Assembly (NCBI GenBank): GCA_014381505.1
Contig: JACNLK010000046.1
Coordinates: forward strand, 1 to 40,045
Direction: 5' to 3'
Source of the DNA: Candidatus Desulfatifera sulfidica
GTDB lineage: Bacteria; Desulfobacterota; Desulfobulbia; Desulfobulbales; Desulfocapsaceae
Length of the DNA: 40,045 nucleotides
The position numbers and the translations under genes are program-made. A model generated the notes under the pieces. It searched no databases and was not told where the DNA came from. It worked only from the letters and a program-made list of their open reading frames with translations. The number at the start of each line of letters is the position of its first letter. Positions within the stretch are counted from its first letter, which is position 1. Shown here one piece after another: positions 8,913 through 17,930 of the stretch.

Positions 8913-10717
8913 GCCGTTTGATCCGGTTGGGGGAGGAACAGAGTGAAGGTGCTGCCTGAACCCGGCCGACTCTGAACCGTGACCGAGCCGTGATGGCCCT
9001 CCATGATGTGCTTGACAATGGCCAGCCCCAGGCCGGTGCCGCCCAGCTTGCGTGAACGGGCCTTGTCGCTGCGGTAGAATCGCTCAAAGAGCCGGGGGAG
9101 ATGACGGGCCTCAATGCCGACCCCCTCATCGATGACCTGGATCTCGATGTGGCCTTGGCGACAACAACCGCGGATCTCGACTCTGCTCTGCTCCGGGCTG
9201 TACTTGATCGCGTTGACGATCAGGTTGACAACCGCCTGCTCCAGGAGTCCTTCATTGATCAGGCCGCTCAGCTCACCCGGGCAGTTGAGATCCAGACTGA
9301 CCCGCTTGGCCTCGGCCTTGGGAGCACAGGCCCGGGCCGCCTCAGTGAGAACGGGCAAGAGAGGCTGCAGAATTAATTCGGCCTGTTCTTCCTTGATCTC
9401 CTCTTCCAGGCGTGAGAGCGAGAGCAGATCGTCGACGATGGCGTCAAGCCGGCCGCTCTGGCGTTGAATGATCTCCAGGAACTCCCGGGCATGCTGGCGA
9501 TCATTCAGGGCGCCGTCAAGCAGCGTTTCGACAAAACCCTGAATGGCGGTGATCGGTGTTTTGAGCTCGTGGGATACGTTGGCGACAAAATCTCGACGCA
9601 TGGTCTCCAGCCGCTTAAGACGGGTGATGTCATGCAGGACCAGGAGGGCGCCGAGCTGCTTCTGATGATGCCCCAGGAGCCGGACCCCGTGCACGGTCAG
9701 GTGGATGGTCTGCGGCCGTTGCAGAAGCAGCTCTTCCTCCAGCGGCTGAACGCTGACCAGACTTCTGGCCATCAGTTCGAGCAGGGAGGCATGACGGATG
9801 ACCTCTTCCAGCGGCTGTCCCTGGTGATTGGTCTGCCGGACCTGAAACAAACGGCAGGCCGCATGGTTGAGATAGAGAATGCGCTGGTCCATATCCACCG
9901 CAATCACGCCCTCAATCATACCGGCAAGCACGGTCTCCAGCTGCATGCGCTGACTACCGATCCGGCTGATCTGTTCATCGAGTTGCCGGGCCATCCGCTT
10001 CATGGCCTGGCTGAGCCCGGCCACCTCGCGGGACATGGGCTGATCGTTGTCGGCCAGATGATCGCGACTGAACTCGCCGCGCGCGTAATGATCCGCGTTA
10101 AGGGTAAGCTGTTCCAGCGGTCGACTCAGACGGCGGCTAAAGAGCCAGGCCAGGGTAACGGCGGCCAGGATAATGGCCAGAGCAGTCAGCAACAGGCGGA
10201 GCTGAATGCTCTTCAGGGCCAGGTCGATGTCACTGACCGGCACCGCCAGCCGGAGTACAGCGGCGGGCTGTTGACTGACCTTGGTGCGCAATGGAATTGC
10301 AGCATACATCAGACGTTCGTTCAAGGTGGAACTGTGTCGGGTGGAAAATCCCTGCCCCTGGGCTAGGGCCAGGATGAACTCCGGCCGGTTGGCATGGGAC
10401 TGCATGCGAGCGGGGTCATTCTGTGAATCGGCAAGAACCAGGCCATCCGAGGCGATGACTGTGATTCGGGTCCCAGCCTCCGGACCGATGGTTTTGATCA
10501 AACGATCAAGCCCTGCCAGATCCTTCTGGTCCAGGAGTCGGGCCAGCTGGCCTTTGATCAGTTCACTCCTGGCCAGAAGTTCGGCCCGGGTCTGCTGGTA
10601 GGAGAAATCTTGGACTGCGGAACCGGTGAACCAGGTCAGCAGGGCCAGGGGGATAGTCAGGATCAACAGGGTCCAGCGAAAAAGCTGGCGAAAAAATGTC
10701 CGGTGATGGCGGGTCAT
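8888..10717 (-). CDS. phoR: Phosphate regulon sensor histidine kinase PhoR
   Basis: The 609-aa kinase has a membrane segment at about residues 13-31, a periplasmic sensor region, and a second membrane segment at about 172-193. HAMP (about 194-247) and PAS (about 255-365) domains follow. Then come HisKA with [12 protein letters not shown] (phospho-acceptor His383) and a HATPase with N-box [18 protein letters not shown] and [14 protein letters not shown] plus this H-box is typical of PhoR, and position next to phoB and pstB supports the name. PhoR controls PhoB phosphorylation in response to phosphate via Pst and PhoU. The long periplasmic part (about 140 residues) differs from E. coli PhoR, which lacks one. 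It begins 10 bp after phoB and its end overlaps convergent pstB by 25 bp. Confidence 0.92.
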   Translation of the reverse strand: MTRHHRTFFRQLFRWTLLILTIPLALLTWFTGSAVQDFSYQQTRAELLARSELIKGQLARLLDQKDLAGLDRLIKTIGPEAGTRITVIASDGLVLADSQNDPARMQSHANRPEFILALAQGQGFSTRHSSTLNERLMYAAIPLRTKVSQQPAAVLRLAVPVSDIDLALKSIQLRLLLTALAIILAAVTLAWLFSRRLSRPLEQLTLNADHYARGEFSRDHLADNDQPMSREVAGLSQAMKRMARQLDEQISRIGSQRMQLETVLAGMIEGVIAVDMDQRILYLNHAACRLFQVRQTNHQGQPLEEVIRHASLLELMARSLVSVQPLEEELLLQRPQTIHLTVHGVRLLGHHQKQLGALLVLHDITRLKRLETMRRDFVANVSHELKTPITAIQGFVETLLDGALNDRQHAREFLEIIQRQSGRLDAIVDDLLSLSRLEEEIKEEQAELILQPLLPVLTEAARACAPKAEAKRVSLDLNCPGELSGLINEGLLEQAVVNLIVNAIKYSPEQSRVEIRGCCRQGHIEIQVIDEGVGIEARHLPRLFERFYRSDKARSRKLGGTGLGLAIVKHIMEGHHGSVTVQSRPGSGSTFTLFLPQPDQTAQPKRPVM

Positions 10718-10727
10718 GGAAACAATG

Positions 10728-11426
<699 letters not shown>

Positions 11427-11577
11427 CCTTAATTCCCGGTCAAAAATACGTGTCTGAATGACAGGTTAACCATAATGTATAATAGCCTGGAGTGTAAAAA
11501 ACACAATGTAATAATGACTGTCATCCGACACGTTGGAGAAACATCCCGATGCCCGATAACCTTGAAGAACAGGGAAT

Positions 11578-11607
11578 TTGATTTACAAGACAAGAAAAAG
11601 TTAGAAT
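11578..11607 (+). promoter_or_regulatory. Putative sigma-70-type promoter of phoU
   Basis: TTGATT at 11578-11583 and TAGAAT at 11602-11607 are separated by 18 bp and lie about 42 bp before the phoU ATG. No 11-bp CTAA repeats are present, so phoU may be expressed independently of the PhoB box seen at pstC and pstS. Confidence 0.4.
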
Positions 11608-11649
11608 GAATACACCCATCACCTGATTGAATAAAAAAGGAGAATTCAT

Positions 11650-12318
11650 ATGCGCGTCACACAGCACTTTCATCGTGAAATAGAGGAGCTCCGCCGGCGG
11701 CTTTTGAGCCTCGGCGCTCAGGTTGAGGCCCAAGTCCATAACGCCCTGACCGCTATTGAAACCAAAGATCGCGAATTCTGCAACCACCTGATTGAAACCG
11801 ACGATGAGATCAACCGAATGGAAATCAGGGTCGAAGAGGAATGTTTGAAGATCCTGGCCCTCTATCAGCCGGTGGCCACGGATCTCCGTTTTCTGGTCGC
11901 CACCATCAAGATCAACAATGACCTGGAACGGATTGCCGATATCGCGGCTTCCATTGCCAATCGGGTACTCATCATTTCCCGTTATCCTGAAATCAAGGCC
12001 CCATCCATCCGTCTGGACGAAATGGGTGAAAAAGTTGAGGGGATGTTGAGTCTGGGATTAAACGCCTTTGTCCAGGTGGATTCAGATCTGGCACACAAGG
12101 TCTGTATCCTCGATGACGAGGTGGATGAGATACGCAACCAGGCCTACGGGACCATCAAACGGGCCATCCGTGAACATCCGGAGCATGTGGCGCCGCTCAT
12201 GAACTACTTTCTCATTTCCCGCCATCTTGAGCGGCTGGCCGACCATGTAACCAATATTGCCGAAGAGGTGATTTATCTGGTGGACGGCCAGATTGTTCGC
12301 GGTGAACGCTTCAATTAA
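11650..12318 (+). CDS. phoU: Phosphate signalling protein PhoU
   Basis: The 222-aa protein is the two-repeat, three-helix-bundle PhoU. It contains the metal-binding-type motifs IETDDEINRMEIRVEEECLKIL and NDLERIADIAASIANRV in the first half, and ILDDEVDEIRNQAYG and RHLERLADHVTNIAEEVIYLVDG in the second. PhoU links the Pst transporter to PhoR and represses the Pho response when phosphate is plentiful. An AAGGAG ribosome site lies 7 nt before the ATG. It is transcribed divergently from phoBR and convergently with pstS, rather than following pstB as in E. coli. Length is normal. Confidence 0.96.
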   Translation: MRVTQHFHREIEELRRRLLSLGAQVEAQVHNALTAIETKDREFCNHLIETDDEINRMEIRVEEECLKILALYQPVATDLRFLVATIKINNDLERIADIAASIANRVLIISRYPEIKAPSIRLDEMGEKVEGMLSLGLNAFVQVDSDLAHKVCILDDEVDEIRNQAYGTIKRAIREHPEHVAPLMNYFLISRHLERLADHVTNIAEEVIYLVDGQIVRGERFN

Positions 12319-12342
12319 AACGTCGATGAACGGCAGGAGGAA

Positions 12343-12388
12343 AACCGGTGTTCGCAAGCACCGGTTGTTATTTGCCGGGCAAGCCCGG
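12343..12388 (+). terminator. Tandem hairpins after phoU
   Basis: A stem-loop AACCGGTG/CACCGGTT lies at 12343-12350 and 12359-12366, followed by a weak T-run. It is followed by CCGGGC/GCCCGG at 12375-12388 with TTTG after it. Position just after phoU suggests transcription termination, but the U-tracts are poor. Confidence 0.5.
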
Positions 12389-12416
12389 TTTGACCAATAT
12401 GGTTTTCCAAACAGGT

Positions 12417-12449
12417 GCGCCCCGGACCATACAAGGACGGCCGGGGCGC
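12417..12449 (-). terminator. Hairpin after pstS
   Basis: A 9-bp perfect stem, GCGCCCCGG with CCGGGGCGC (12417-12425 and 12441-12449), has a 15-nt loop and lies 26 bp beyond the pstS stop. No long U-tract follows on the minus strand, so it may act as an mRNA 3'-end stabiliser as much as a terminator. Confidence 0.45.
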
Positions 12450-12475
12450 GGTTAAGAAGAGACTTATCAGATCTC

Positions 12476-13537
12476 TTACAGGCCCTTCAAGACATGGAGG
12501 CCTTTGATGTCACTGGCAAACTTGGCCCGCTCTTCCGCAGGCATGGGAATCATGCCCTTGTCGGTCAGATAACCCTCTTCGCCCCAGGCCCGGTCGCTGG
12601 AAAACTCGACCAGGAATTCAGTCATACCGGGAATGACACCCACATGGGCTTTCTTGACATAGAAATAAAGGGGACGTGAAACCGGGTAATTGCCCTCGGC
12701 GATGTTATCAAAGCTCGGCTCCTGACCATCGACCAGAGAGCCCTGAATCTGGTCGGTGTTCTGATCCAGGAAGCTGTAACCGAAAATGCCCAAACTGGTG
12801 GGATTGACGGTCAGCTTCTGAACGATCAGGTTATCGTTCTCACCGGCCTCGATATAAGCCCCGTCTTCGCGCAGGGTGTGCGCGACAACCTTAAACTTCT
12901 TTTTGTCGCTCTTGCTCATGGCCTTGATCCAGCCAAAGGACTTGGCACCGGACTCCATGGCCAGCTCCACAAAGGCATCACGGGTTCCTGAGGTGGGCGG
13001 CGGGCCCAAGACCTCGATCCGGGTGTCGGGCAGGTCGGGGTTGATATCACGCCAGGTCTTATGGGGGTTGGGGATCAACTCCTGCTCGCCGTTGGGATTG
13101 GGCACGTCCTTGGCCAAGGCGAGAAAGATCTCCTGGCGGGTCAGCTTCATGGGGGCGACGGTCCGGGCATTGGCCAGGACAATACCGTCATAACCAACCT
13201 TGACTTCAACGATCTCGTTGACGCCGTTCTTGGCGCATCTGTCAATCTCAGACTGCTTGATGCGGCGGGAAGAGTTGGTGACATCCGGATGCTGGGTGCC
13301 AACCCCGGCACAGAAGAGCTTCAACCCACCTCCTGAACCGGTGGACTCAATTTTGGGAGTCTTGAAACCGGAGGTCTTACCGAACTGCTCGGCCACGACG
13401 GTGCTGAAGGGGTAGACCGTTGATGAACCAACGACAGTAATGTGGTCACGTGAGGCACTGACTGCCTGCTGAGATACGCTCAGAGTCACGACCAGGGCAG
13501 CGGCCGCCAGCATGGTTTGAGAAAATACTTTTTTCAT
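12476..13537 (-). CDS. pstS: Phosphate ABC transporter substrate-binding protein PstS
   Basis: The 353-aa product starts at the ATG at 13537, which has GGAGA about 8 nt upstream. It begins with a signal peptide MKKVFSQTMLAAAALVVTLS, with cleavage expected near QAVSA-SRD. The mature part has the phosphate-binding motifs VVGSSTVYPFST and STGSGGGLKLFCAG and VTNSSRRIKQSE. PPTSGTRDAFVELAMESGAKSF and the late SLGIFGYSFLD block follow. It is the periplasmic phosphate receptor delivering to PstCAB. It is encoded apart from pstCAB, at the opposite end of the pho cluster. Upstream lie a CTAA-repeat Pho box (13752-13777) and a long palindromic leader (13567-13699). Confidence 0.95.
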   Translation of the reverse strand: MKKVFSQTMLAAAALVVTLSVSQQAVSASRDHITVVGSSTVYPFSTVVAEQFGKTSGFKTPKIESTGSGGGLKLFCAGVGTQHPDVTNSSRRIKQSEIDRCAKNGVNEIVEVKVGYDGIVLANARTVAPMKLTRQEIFLALAKDVPNPNGEQELIPNPHKTWRDINPDLPDTRIEVLGPPPTSGTRDAFVELAMESGAKSFGWIKAMSKSDKKKFKVVAHTLREDGAYIEAGENDNLIVQKLTVNPTSLGIFGYSFLDQNTDQIQGSLVDGQEPSFDNIAEGNYPVSRPLYFYVKKAHVGVIPGMTEFLVEFSSDRAWGEEGYLTDKGMIPMPAEERAKFASDIKGLHVLKGL

Positions 13538-13566
13538 GTTGTTCTCCTGTGTGATGATTGAAGGGG

Positions 13567-13699
13567 ACTTTGAAAAATTAGGACTTTTGTTCAAGATCAA
13601 GGCGCGCGAAAAATTTTACCGCAGGCATATATTCGATATTCCGAGGATAAAATTTTGAGCGCAACGCAGATATTGAACGAAAAGACAATTTTTCAAGGT
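13567..13699. repeat. Imperfect palindrome of ~133 bp in the pstS leader (MITE/REP-like)
   Basis: The left arm starting ACTTTGAAAAATTAGGACTTTT at 13567 pairs with the right arm ending at 13699, whose reverse complement starts ACCTTGAAAAATTGTCTTTT. The arms stay complementary with a few mismatches and short indels for about 50 bp, including AAAATTTTA near 13611-13618 with TAAAATTTT at 13648-13656. A centre of about 30 bp remains. No ORF is inside. It lies between the putative pstS start site and the pstS ATG, so it would fold in the mRNA leader. The form suggests a dispersed non-coding palindromic element, but copy number cannot be judged from one window. Confidence 0.7.
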
Positions 13700-13734
13700 A
13701 GCCTGAAATGAACCAGTACGATCTTATACCCATG

Positions 13735-13777
13735 AATATGCCAACCTATTATTAGCACTTGGTTAGAATAAATTTAG
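13735..13777 (-). promoter_or_regulatory. Putative Pho box and -10 element of pstS
   Basis: On the minus strand, CTAA occurs at 13777-13774, 13766-13763 and 13755-13752, an exact 11-bp period. CATATT at 13740-13735 follows 11 bp after the last CTAA, the same spacing as in front of pstC. Two independent copies of an identical geometry at two pst transcription units strongly suggest a PhoB-dependent promoter. The further 200 bp up to the neighbouring repair gene (13778-13980) hold no gene I can recognise. Confidence 0.65.
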
Positions 13778-13980
13778 TTTCCGGTCAAAAGCATGATCGG
13801 AAATATTCTCGTCTGGACATTTGAAAAGAAGGGAACATTGGACGAAAACAACACATTCCGCTCTTCTTTGGCAGTTCACCTTGCCTGAGAACGTCACTCC
13901 CCCCGACAGGACTCTGGCCGAAAGCGTAACAAGGGTTTAAGGCTCATGACCAGCAATTGATCGCCTTGGCTCAATCAGAT

Positions 13981-15447
13981 TCAGGGAGAAGATGCAATCC
14001 CAAGATCAAGCCGCACAGGACAATGATCCGAGCCCATGACTTCATCGAGGATGGCCGCATCCAGCACCCGGTCGCCACTGGCCGGATCGACAAAAAAATA
14101 ATCGATCCTCCAGCCCACATTCCTCTCCCTGGCCCGGCTGCGATAACTCCACCAGGTATAGAAACCAGGATCCGGATTGCGGCTGCGGAAGGTATCGATC
14201 CAGCCGCCGGCCACATACTCATCCATCCAGGCCCGCTCTTCGGGAGTAAATCCGGGGCTCCCGGTGTTGGACTCGGGGTTGGCAAGATCAATGGGCTGGT
14301 GGGCGACATTAAAATCACCGCAGGTGACCACGGTTTTCTCCCGGGCCAGACGGTCAACAAAGTCATGGAAGCAACGATTGAAGTCATCTTTCAGACCCAG
14401 ACGGGTGAGATCGTGACGGGAGTTGGGAAAGTAGGCATTGACCAGAAAGAAATCTGCAAACTCCAGCGTCAACACCCGCCCTTCACTGTCAAAACGATCA
14501 TCATCCAGACCGACAATAACCCGCTCCGGCTCCTGTCGACTATAGGTGGCCACACCGGAATAGCCCTTCCGTTCGGCCGAATGAAAATAGGCATGATAAC
14601 CATCCAGCTCCAGCACCTCGACCGGCAACTGCTCGGGCAGGGCCTTGATCTCCTGCAGGGCGAGAACGTCCGGTGCTAGCTCCATGGCCCAACGGACAAA
14701 CCCCTTCTTTGTCACCGCCCGTAAGCCGTTCACATTCCATGAGATTAAACGAGTCCCCTTTCGCTCCCCCACGGCTTTCTCAACGACCCTCCGCCCCTTA
14801 CGCGGTGTCACTCCGATCTTGAGACAGTCGTCCGCCAGAACGCACGCATCACAATGAGGCCCCACCGGACGACAAACAGACTGTCCAAAAGCAACCAGAA
14901 GCGAATTGACCTCAATCCAATGCTCCGGGGGCAATTTTTTCCGCAGCGCCTGCTCGGTGTCCTCAGGTGTTTTGGTCTCCACATATCCCCAGATATTCAT
15001 GATTCGATGGACATGGGTATCAACACAGATGGCTGGAATATGAAAGGCCTGAGCCAGAACCAGGTTGGCGGTTTTTCGCCCGACACCGGGAAGACTGAGC
15101 AGATCTGCCATGGTTTGCGGCACCTGGCCGTCAAAGCGATCGAAGAGAATAGCGGGCAGTTGGCTGAGATACCTGGCCTTGTTGCGGAAAAAGCCAACCG
15201 GGCGGATCAAGCCTTCCAGGGTCTCCTGATCCAACTGTGCCAACTCACCTGGATGTGCAGCCCGAGCAAAAAGATTTTTGGCGGCCACGGCCGTCACCTC
15301 ATCCCGAGTCCGAGCCGAGAGAATAGTTGCCACCAGGACCTTGAACGGATCTTTAGTCTGAACCGCAATCAGATCAACCACCGGTACCGGCTGTCCGGCC
15401 ACGGCCTCTCCGATCCTGGCCAGCATCTGTCCGATATCCATACTCAT
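13981..15447 (-). CDS. Fusion of endonuclease III (Nth) and exodeoxyribonuclease III (XthA)
   Basis: One uninterrupted frame encodes 488 aa with two complete base-excision-repair enzymes. Residues about 1-212 are Nth. They contain the HhH LPGVGRKTANLVL with catalytic Lys125, VDTHVHR with catalytic Asp143, and the [4Fe-4S] cluster Cys192-X6-Cys199-X2-Cys202-X5-Cys208. After a basic linker of about 20 residues (PRKGRRVVEKAVGERKG), residues about 232-485 are XthA/ExoA. These contain ISWNVNGLRA, LQEIKA (Glu266), GYSGVATYS, CGDFNVAH (Asp378, Asn380), WRIDYFFVD and SDHCPV (Asp474, His475). Nth removes oxidised pyrimidines and nicks AP sites; XthA cleaves AP sites and trims the blocked 3' end. The start is the ATG at 15447 with GGAGGA 4-5 nt upstream. 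A GTG at 15594 lies upstream of the likely promoter and is rejected. Confidence 0.93.
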   Translation of the reverse strand: MSMDIGQMLARIGEAVAGQPVPVVDLIAVQTKDPFKVLVATILSARTRDEVTAVAAKNLFARAAHPGELAQLDQETLEGLIRPVGFFRNKARYLSQLPAILFDRFDGQVPQTMADLLSLPGVGRKTANLVLAQAFHIPAICVDTHVHRIMNIWGYVETKTPEDTEQALRKKLPPEHWIEVNSLLVAFGQSVCRPVGPHCDACVLADDCLKIGVTPRKGRRVVEKAVGERKGTRLISWNVNGLRAVTKKGFVRWAMELAPDVLALQEIKALPEQLPVEVLELDGYHAYFHSAERKGYSGVATYSRQEPERVIVGLDDDRFDSEGRVLTLEFADFFLVNAYFPNSRHDLTRLGLKDDFNRCFHDFVDRLAREKTVVTCGDFNVAHQPIDLANPESNTGSPGFTPEERAWMDEYVAGGWIDTFRSRNPDPGFYTWWSYRSRARERNVGWRIDYFFVDPASGDRVLDAAILDEVMGSDHCPVRLDLGIASSP

Positions 15448-15549
15448 CAATTCCTCCACAATCATCTGTCTCCAAGCCATTGCATCCTGCCCGGGCAACA
15501 ACAGTTCTTTCTCTTTTACTTTCCCCAAAAGAAGGGTAACCTGAACACC

Positions 15550-15577
15550 TTTATAATTCGGCAGACAAAAAGAACAA
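15550..15577 (-). promoter_or_regulatory. Putative promoter of the nth-xthA fusion gene
   Basis: On the minus strand, TTGTTC (15577-15572) and TATAAA (15555-15550) are separated by 16 bp, about 100 bp before the chosen ATG at 15447. The predicted transcript would start near 15542, which excludes the upstream GTG at 15594 as a start codon. Confidence 0.4.
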
Positions 15578-15647
15578 GGCTCCGAAAATATCACACCTCG
15601 TCAAGGTTACCTAAGCGGCGACCAAGAAACAAGCACGAAACAAAAAC

Positions 15648-17462
15648 ATGACTCCAGCATCACACAATCACCAGCCACAGCCCCTCCCCTTACCGGCCAC
15701 CCCACAGGAATGTGCGGCCCGCGGCTGGGATCAGGTGGACATCGTTCTGGTCAGCGGTGATGCCTATATCGACCACCCCTCCTTCGGCATTGCCCTGATT
15801 GGACGGCTGCTGGCAAGAGAGGGATATCGGGTGGCCATCCTTGCCCAGCCCCGCTTCGACAGACCCGATGATTTCCGCATCTTTGGTCAGCCTCGCCTCT
15901 TCTTCGGGATCAGCGGTGGTAATCTTGACTCCATCGTCGCCAACTACTCCGGCAATGGCAAAGTCCGTGATCAGGATTCCTATTCGCCTGATGGCAATCC
16001 CTGGCGCGGGAAGACACAAAGCAAAGAGGGACGAAGACGACCGGATCGTGCGGCCCTGATTTATGCAGGTCTTGCTCGAGCCGCATATAAAAACATACCA
16101 GTGATTTTAGGCGGGGTTGAAGCCTCACTCAGACGCTTTATCCATTACGACTACAAACAGGCAAAATTGCGGGGATCGGTATTGACCGAGGCCAAGGCAA
16201 ACCTGCTCGTCTACGGCATGGGTGAACGGGCAGTGGTGGAAGTTGCCCACCGGCTGGCAAGTGGCAACAAGAATTTGAGCGGGATCCCCGGGACCTGTGA
16301 ACGGCTCACTGAACGGGGTTTTCAGGAATGCTTTCCGACGGCTTCAGAAGCACGTGCGAATGTCAAAATTCTGCCAGGCTGGAAGGCCATTCAAGATGAC
16401 GTCGGTCAATTCATGAAAGCAGAACGTCTCATTGACCGTCAGGCCAGGGCTCGGATGGATACCATTCTGGCCCAGCAGCAACAAAATTTCTGGCTGATCC
16501 AACACCCGGCCGCCGTTCCTCTTTCCACAATCGAGATGGACGCACTCTACGATCTGCCTTTTTCCAGACGACCACATCCCAGCACTCCCAATGTCCCGGC
16601 CCATGCCATGATCCGCGACTCAATTACCATTGTTCGTGGATGCTCCGGCAACTGTTCATTTTGCGCCATCACTCGTCACCAGGGGCCAGAGGTCAGCAGT
16701 CGTAGCCAAAAATCCATCATCCGCGAGGCACAAACCCTCGCCGCCATGGATGACTTCAGCGGCACCATCAGCGACCTGGGTGGCCCCACAGCCAATCTCT
16801 ACGGCACCAGCTGCAGGATCGGCGGCTGCAAGAAACACGACTGTCTCTACCCTAAACTCTGTACCAATCTGAACATTGACGAGGAAAGCTTTCTCAAGCT
16901 CCTGAAACAGACCAGAGACATACCAGGGGTCAAGCATGTCTTTATCTCCTCGGGTCTGCGCATGGAACTGTTGCGCAGCACGCCACGCCTGATGCGGGCC
17001 ATTATTCGAGATCACTGCCCTGGCATGCTGAAAATCGCCCCGGAACATACCGAGTCCGAGGTTCTGAAACTCATGCACAAGGAAGACCACAGTGAGCTGC
17101 AGAAATTTGTCAGGGAATGCCAACGGATCAACAGAGAGCTCAAGCGACCGGTACGACTCAGCCCCTACCTGATCTCAGCCCATCCAGGCTGCACCGATGA
17201 CCACTGCCGGGCCATGGTGCCAAAGCTCAGGCAACTGGGATTACCAGTCCGTCAGTTTCAGGATTTCACTCCAACACCCGGCACTCTGGCCACGGCCATG
17301 TATGTTACCGGGCTGAATCGAGATCGGGATCAGAAAATTTTCGTTGCCCGCACAAAAAACGAGCGCAGCCGACAGCGACAGCTTCTGGAGCAGCTCCTTG
17401 AAAAGAGAACAAGCAAACAACCCGCATCGAACCAGTGGAAAAAGAAGGGTAAAAAAAGATAA
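15648..17462 (+). CDS. YgiQ family radical SAM protein
   Basis: The 604-aa protein has an N-terminal cobalamin-binding-like region (WDQVDIVLVSGDAYIDHPSFGIALIGRLL). A radical SAM core follows, with the cluster motif CSGNCSFCAI (Cys at about residues 332, 336 and 339). It also has the YgiQ-specific blocks GGVEASLRRFIHYDY, ISDLGGPTANLYG and LSPYLISAHPGCT. The C-terminus is a basic, charged tail. YgiQ proteins (UPF0313) are widespread in anaerobes and their reaction is not established. The three Cys should bind a [4Fe-4S] cluster that cleaves SAM. It is divergent from the nth-xthA fusion with 200 bp between them. Family length is normal. Confidence 0.93.
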   Translation: MTPASHNHQPQPLPLPATPQECAARGWDQVDIVLVSGDAYIDHPSFGIALIGRLLAREGYRVAILAQPRFDRPDDFRIFGQPRLFFGISGGNLDSIVANYSGNGKVRDQDSYSPDGNPWRGKTQSKEGRRRPDRAALIYAGLARAAYKNIPVILGGVEASLRRFIHYDYKQAKLRGSVLTEAKANLLVYGMGERAVVEVAHRLASGNKNLSGIPGTCERLTERGFQECFPTASEARANVKILPGWKAIQDDVGQFMKAERLIDRQARARMDTILAQQQQNFWLIQHPAAVPLSTIEMDALYDLPFSRRPHPSTPNVPAHAMIRDSITIVRGCSGNCSFCAITRHQGPEVSSRSQKSIIREAQTLAAMDDFSGTISDLGGPTANLYGTSCRIGGCKKHDCLYPKLCTNLNIDEESFLKLLKQTRDIPGVKHVFISSGLRMELLRSTPRLMRAIIRDHCPGMLKIAPEHTESEVLKLMHKEDHSELQKFVRECQRINRELKRPVRLSPYLISAHPGCTDDHCRAMVPKLRQLGLPVRQFQDFTPTPGTLATAMYVTGLNRDRDQKIFVARTKNERSRQRQLLEQLLEKRTSKQPASNQWKKKGKKR

Positions 17463-17517
17463 ACAGACCGCAGCACATGCAGGATAGAGCTTTAATGAAT
17501 TGTCACGATGTCATCCA

Positions 17518-17539
17518 GGATTGCTCCTGAGAGCAATCC
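17518..17539. terminator. Stem-loop between convergent genes
   Basis: A perfect 9-bp stem GGATTGCTC/GAGCAATCC with a 4-nt loop sits between the radical SAM gene (plus) and the small membrane protein gene (minus). No U-tract follows on either strand, so intrinsic termination is only suggested by position. Confidence 0.35.
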
Positions 17540-17560
17540 GCAACAACTCAGCAAGACCCG

Positions 17561-17794
17561 CTATTTTTTCGTGGCATCCTGTTTTTTGAGTTCTGCCAGA
17601 TCCCGCCGCAACTCACGCATCTCCTCCTGCAGATGTCGCAAATCATCCCGCAATCCAGCATCTCTCTCACTCGATGAATGGCAACTGGAACCACGCCACA
17701 CAAAATAGAGACATACCACCAGAAAAATCAGACCAAACCAAGGCATAAACCAGCCCCCGTGCATGGGTCCCCATCCCGATCCATTCCACATCAT
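17561..17794 (-). CDS. Small single-pass membrane protein with coiled coil
   Basis: The 77-aa product starts MMWNGSGWGPMHGGW and has one membrane segment (WFMPWFGLIFLVVCLYFVW, about residues 15-33). A polar linker and a strongly charged heptad-like tail follow (LRDDLRHLQEEMRELRRDLAELKKQ, about residues 48-72), predicted as a coiled coil. A GGAGG ribosome site lies about 7 nt before the ATG at 17794. The N-terminal Met/His/Trp/Gly-rich segment resembles small metal-associated membrane proteins, but I assign no function. Composition and ribosome site argue for a real gene. Confidence 0.65.
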   Translation of the reverse strand: MMWNGSGWGPMHGGWFMPWFGLIFLVVCLYFVWRGSSCHSSSERDAGLRDDLRHLQEEMRELRRDLAELKKQDATKK

Positions 17795-17930
17795 TGCAAC
17801 GCCTCCATGATGTAAGGGACATAGAGTAATTATTTGTTCAAATTCATTACTGTACGTTCCCGAAACGTGAGTACTTCAACATCACCATAAGACAACAATA
17901 CCACAACGTGGTGCGAAAGAAAAAGAAAAA

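Noticed and set aside
9464-10366. Long plus-strand frame antisense to phoR
   Set aside because: Composition-driven shadow of phoR with no recognisable domain; the same holds for antisense frames over atpA (31846-32514), alaS (36191-36961) and the xthA part (13957-14679).
11427-11649. Pho box in the phoB-phoU intergenic region
   Set aside because: Single CTGTCAT-like words occur (near 11456 and 11518), but there is no repeated unit at 11-bp period comparable with the pstC and pstS promoters.
15448-15594. Extended N-terminus of the Nth-XthA protein from GTG 15594
   Set aside because: It lies upstream of the best promoter candidate, has no similarity to Nth, and ATG 15447 has a GGAGGA ribosome site at the natural Nth start.
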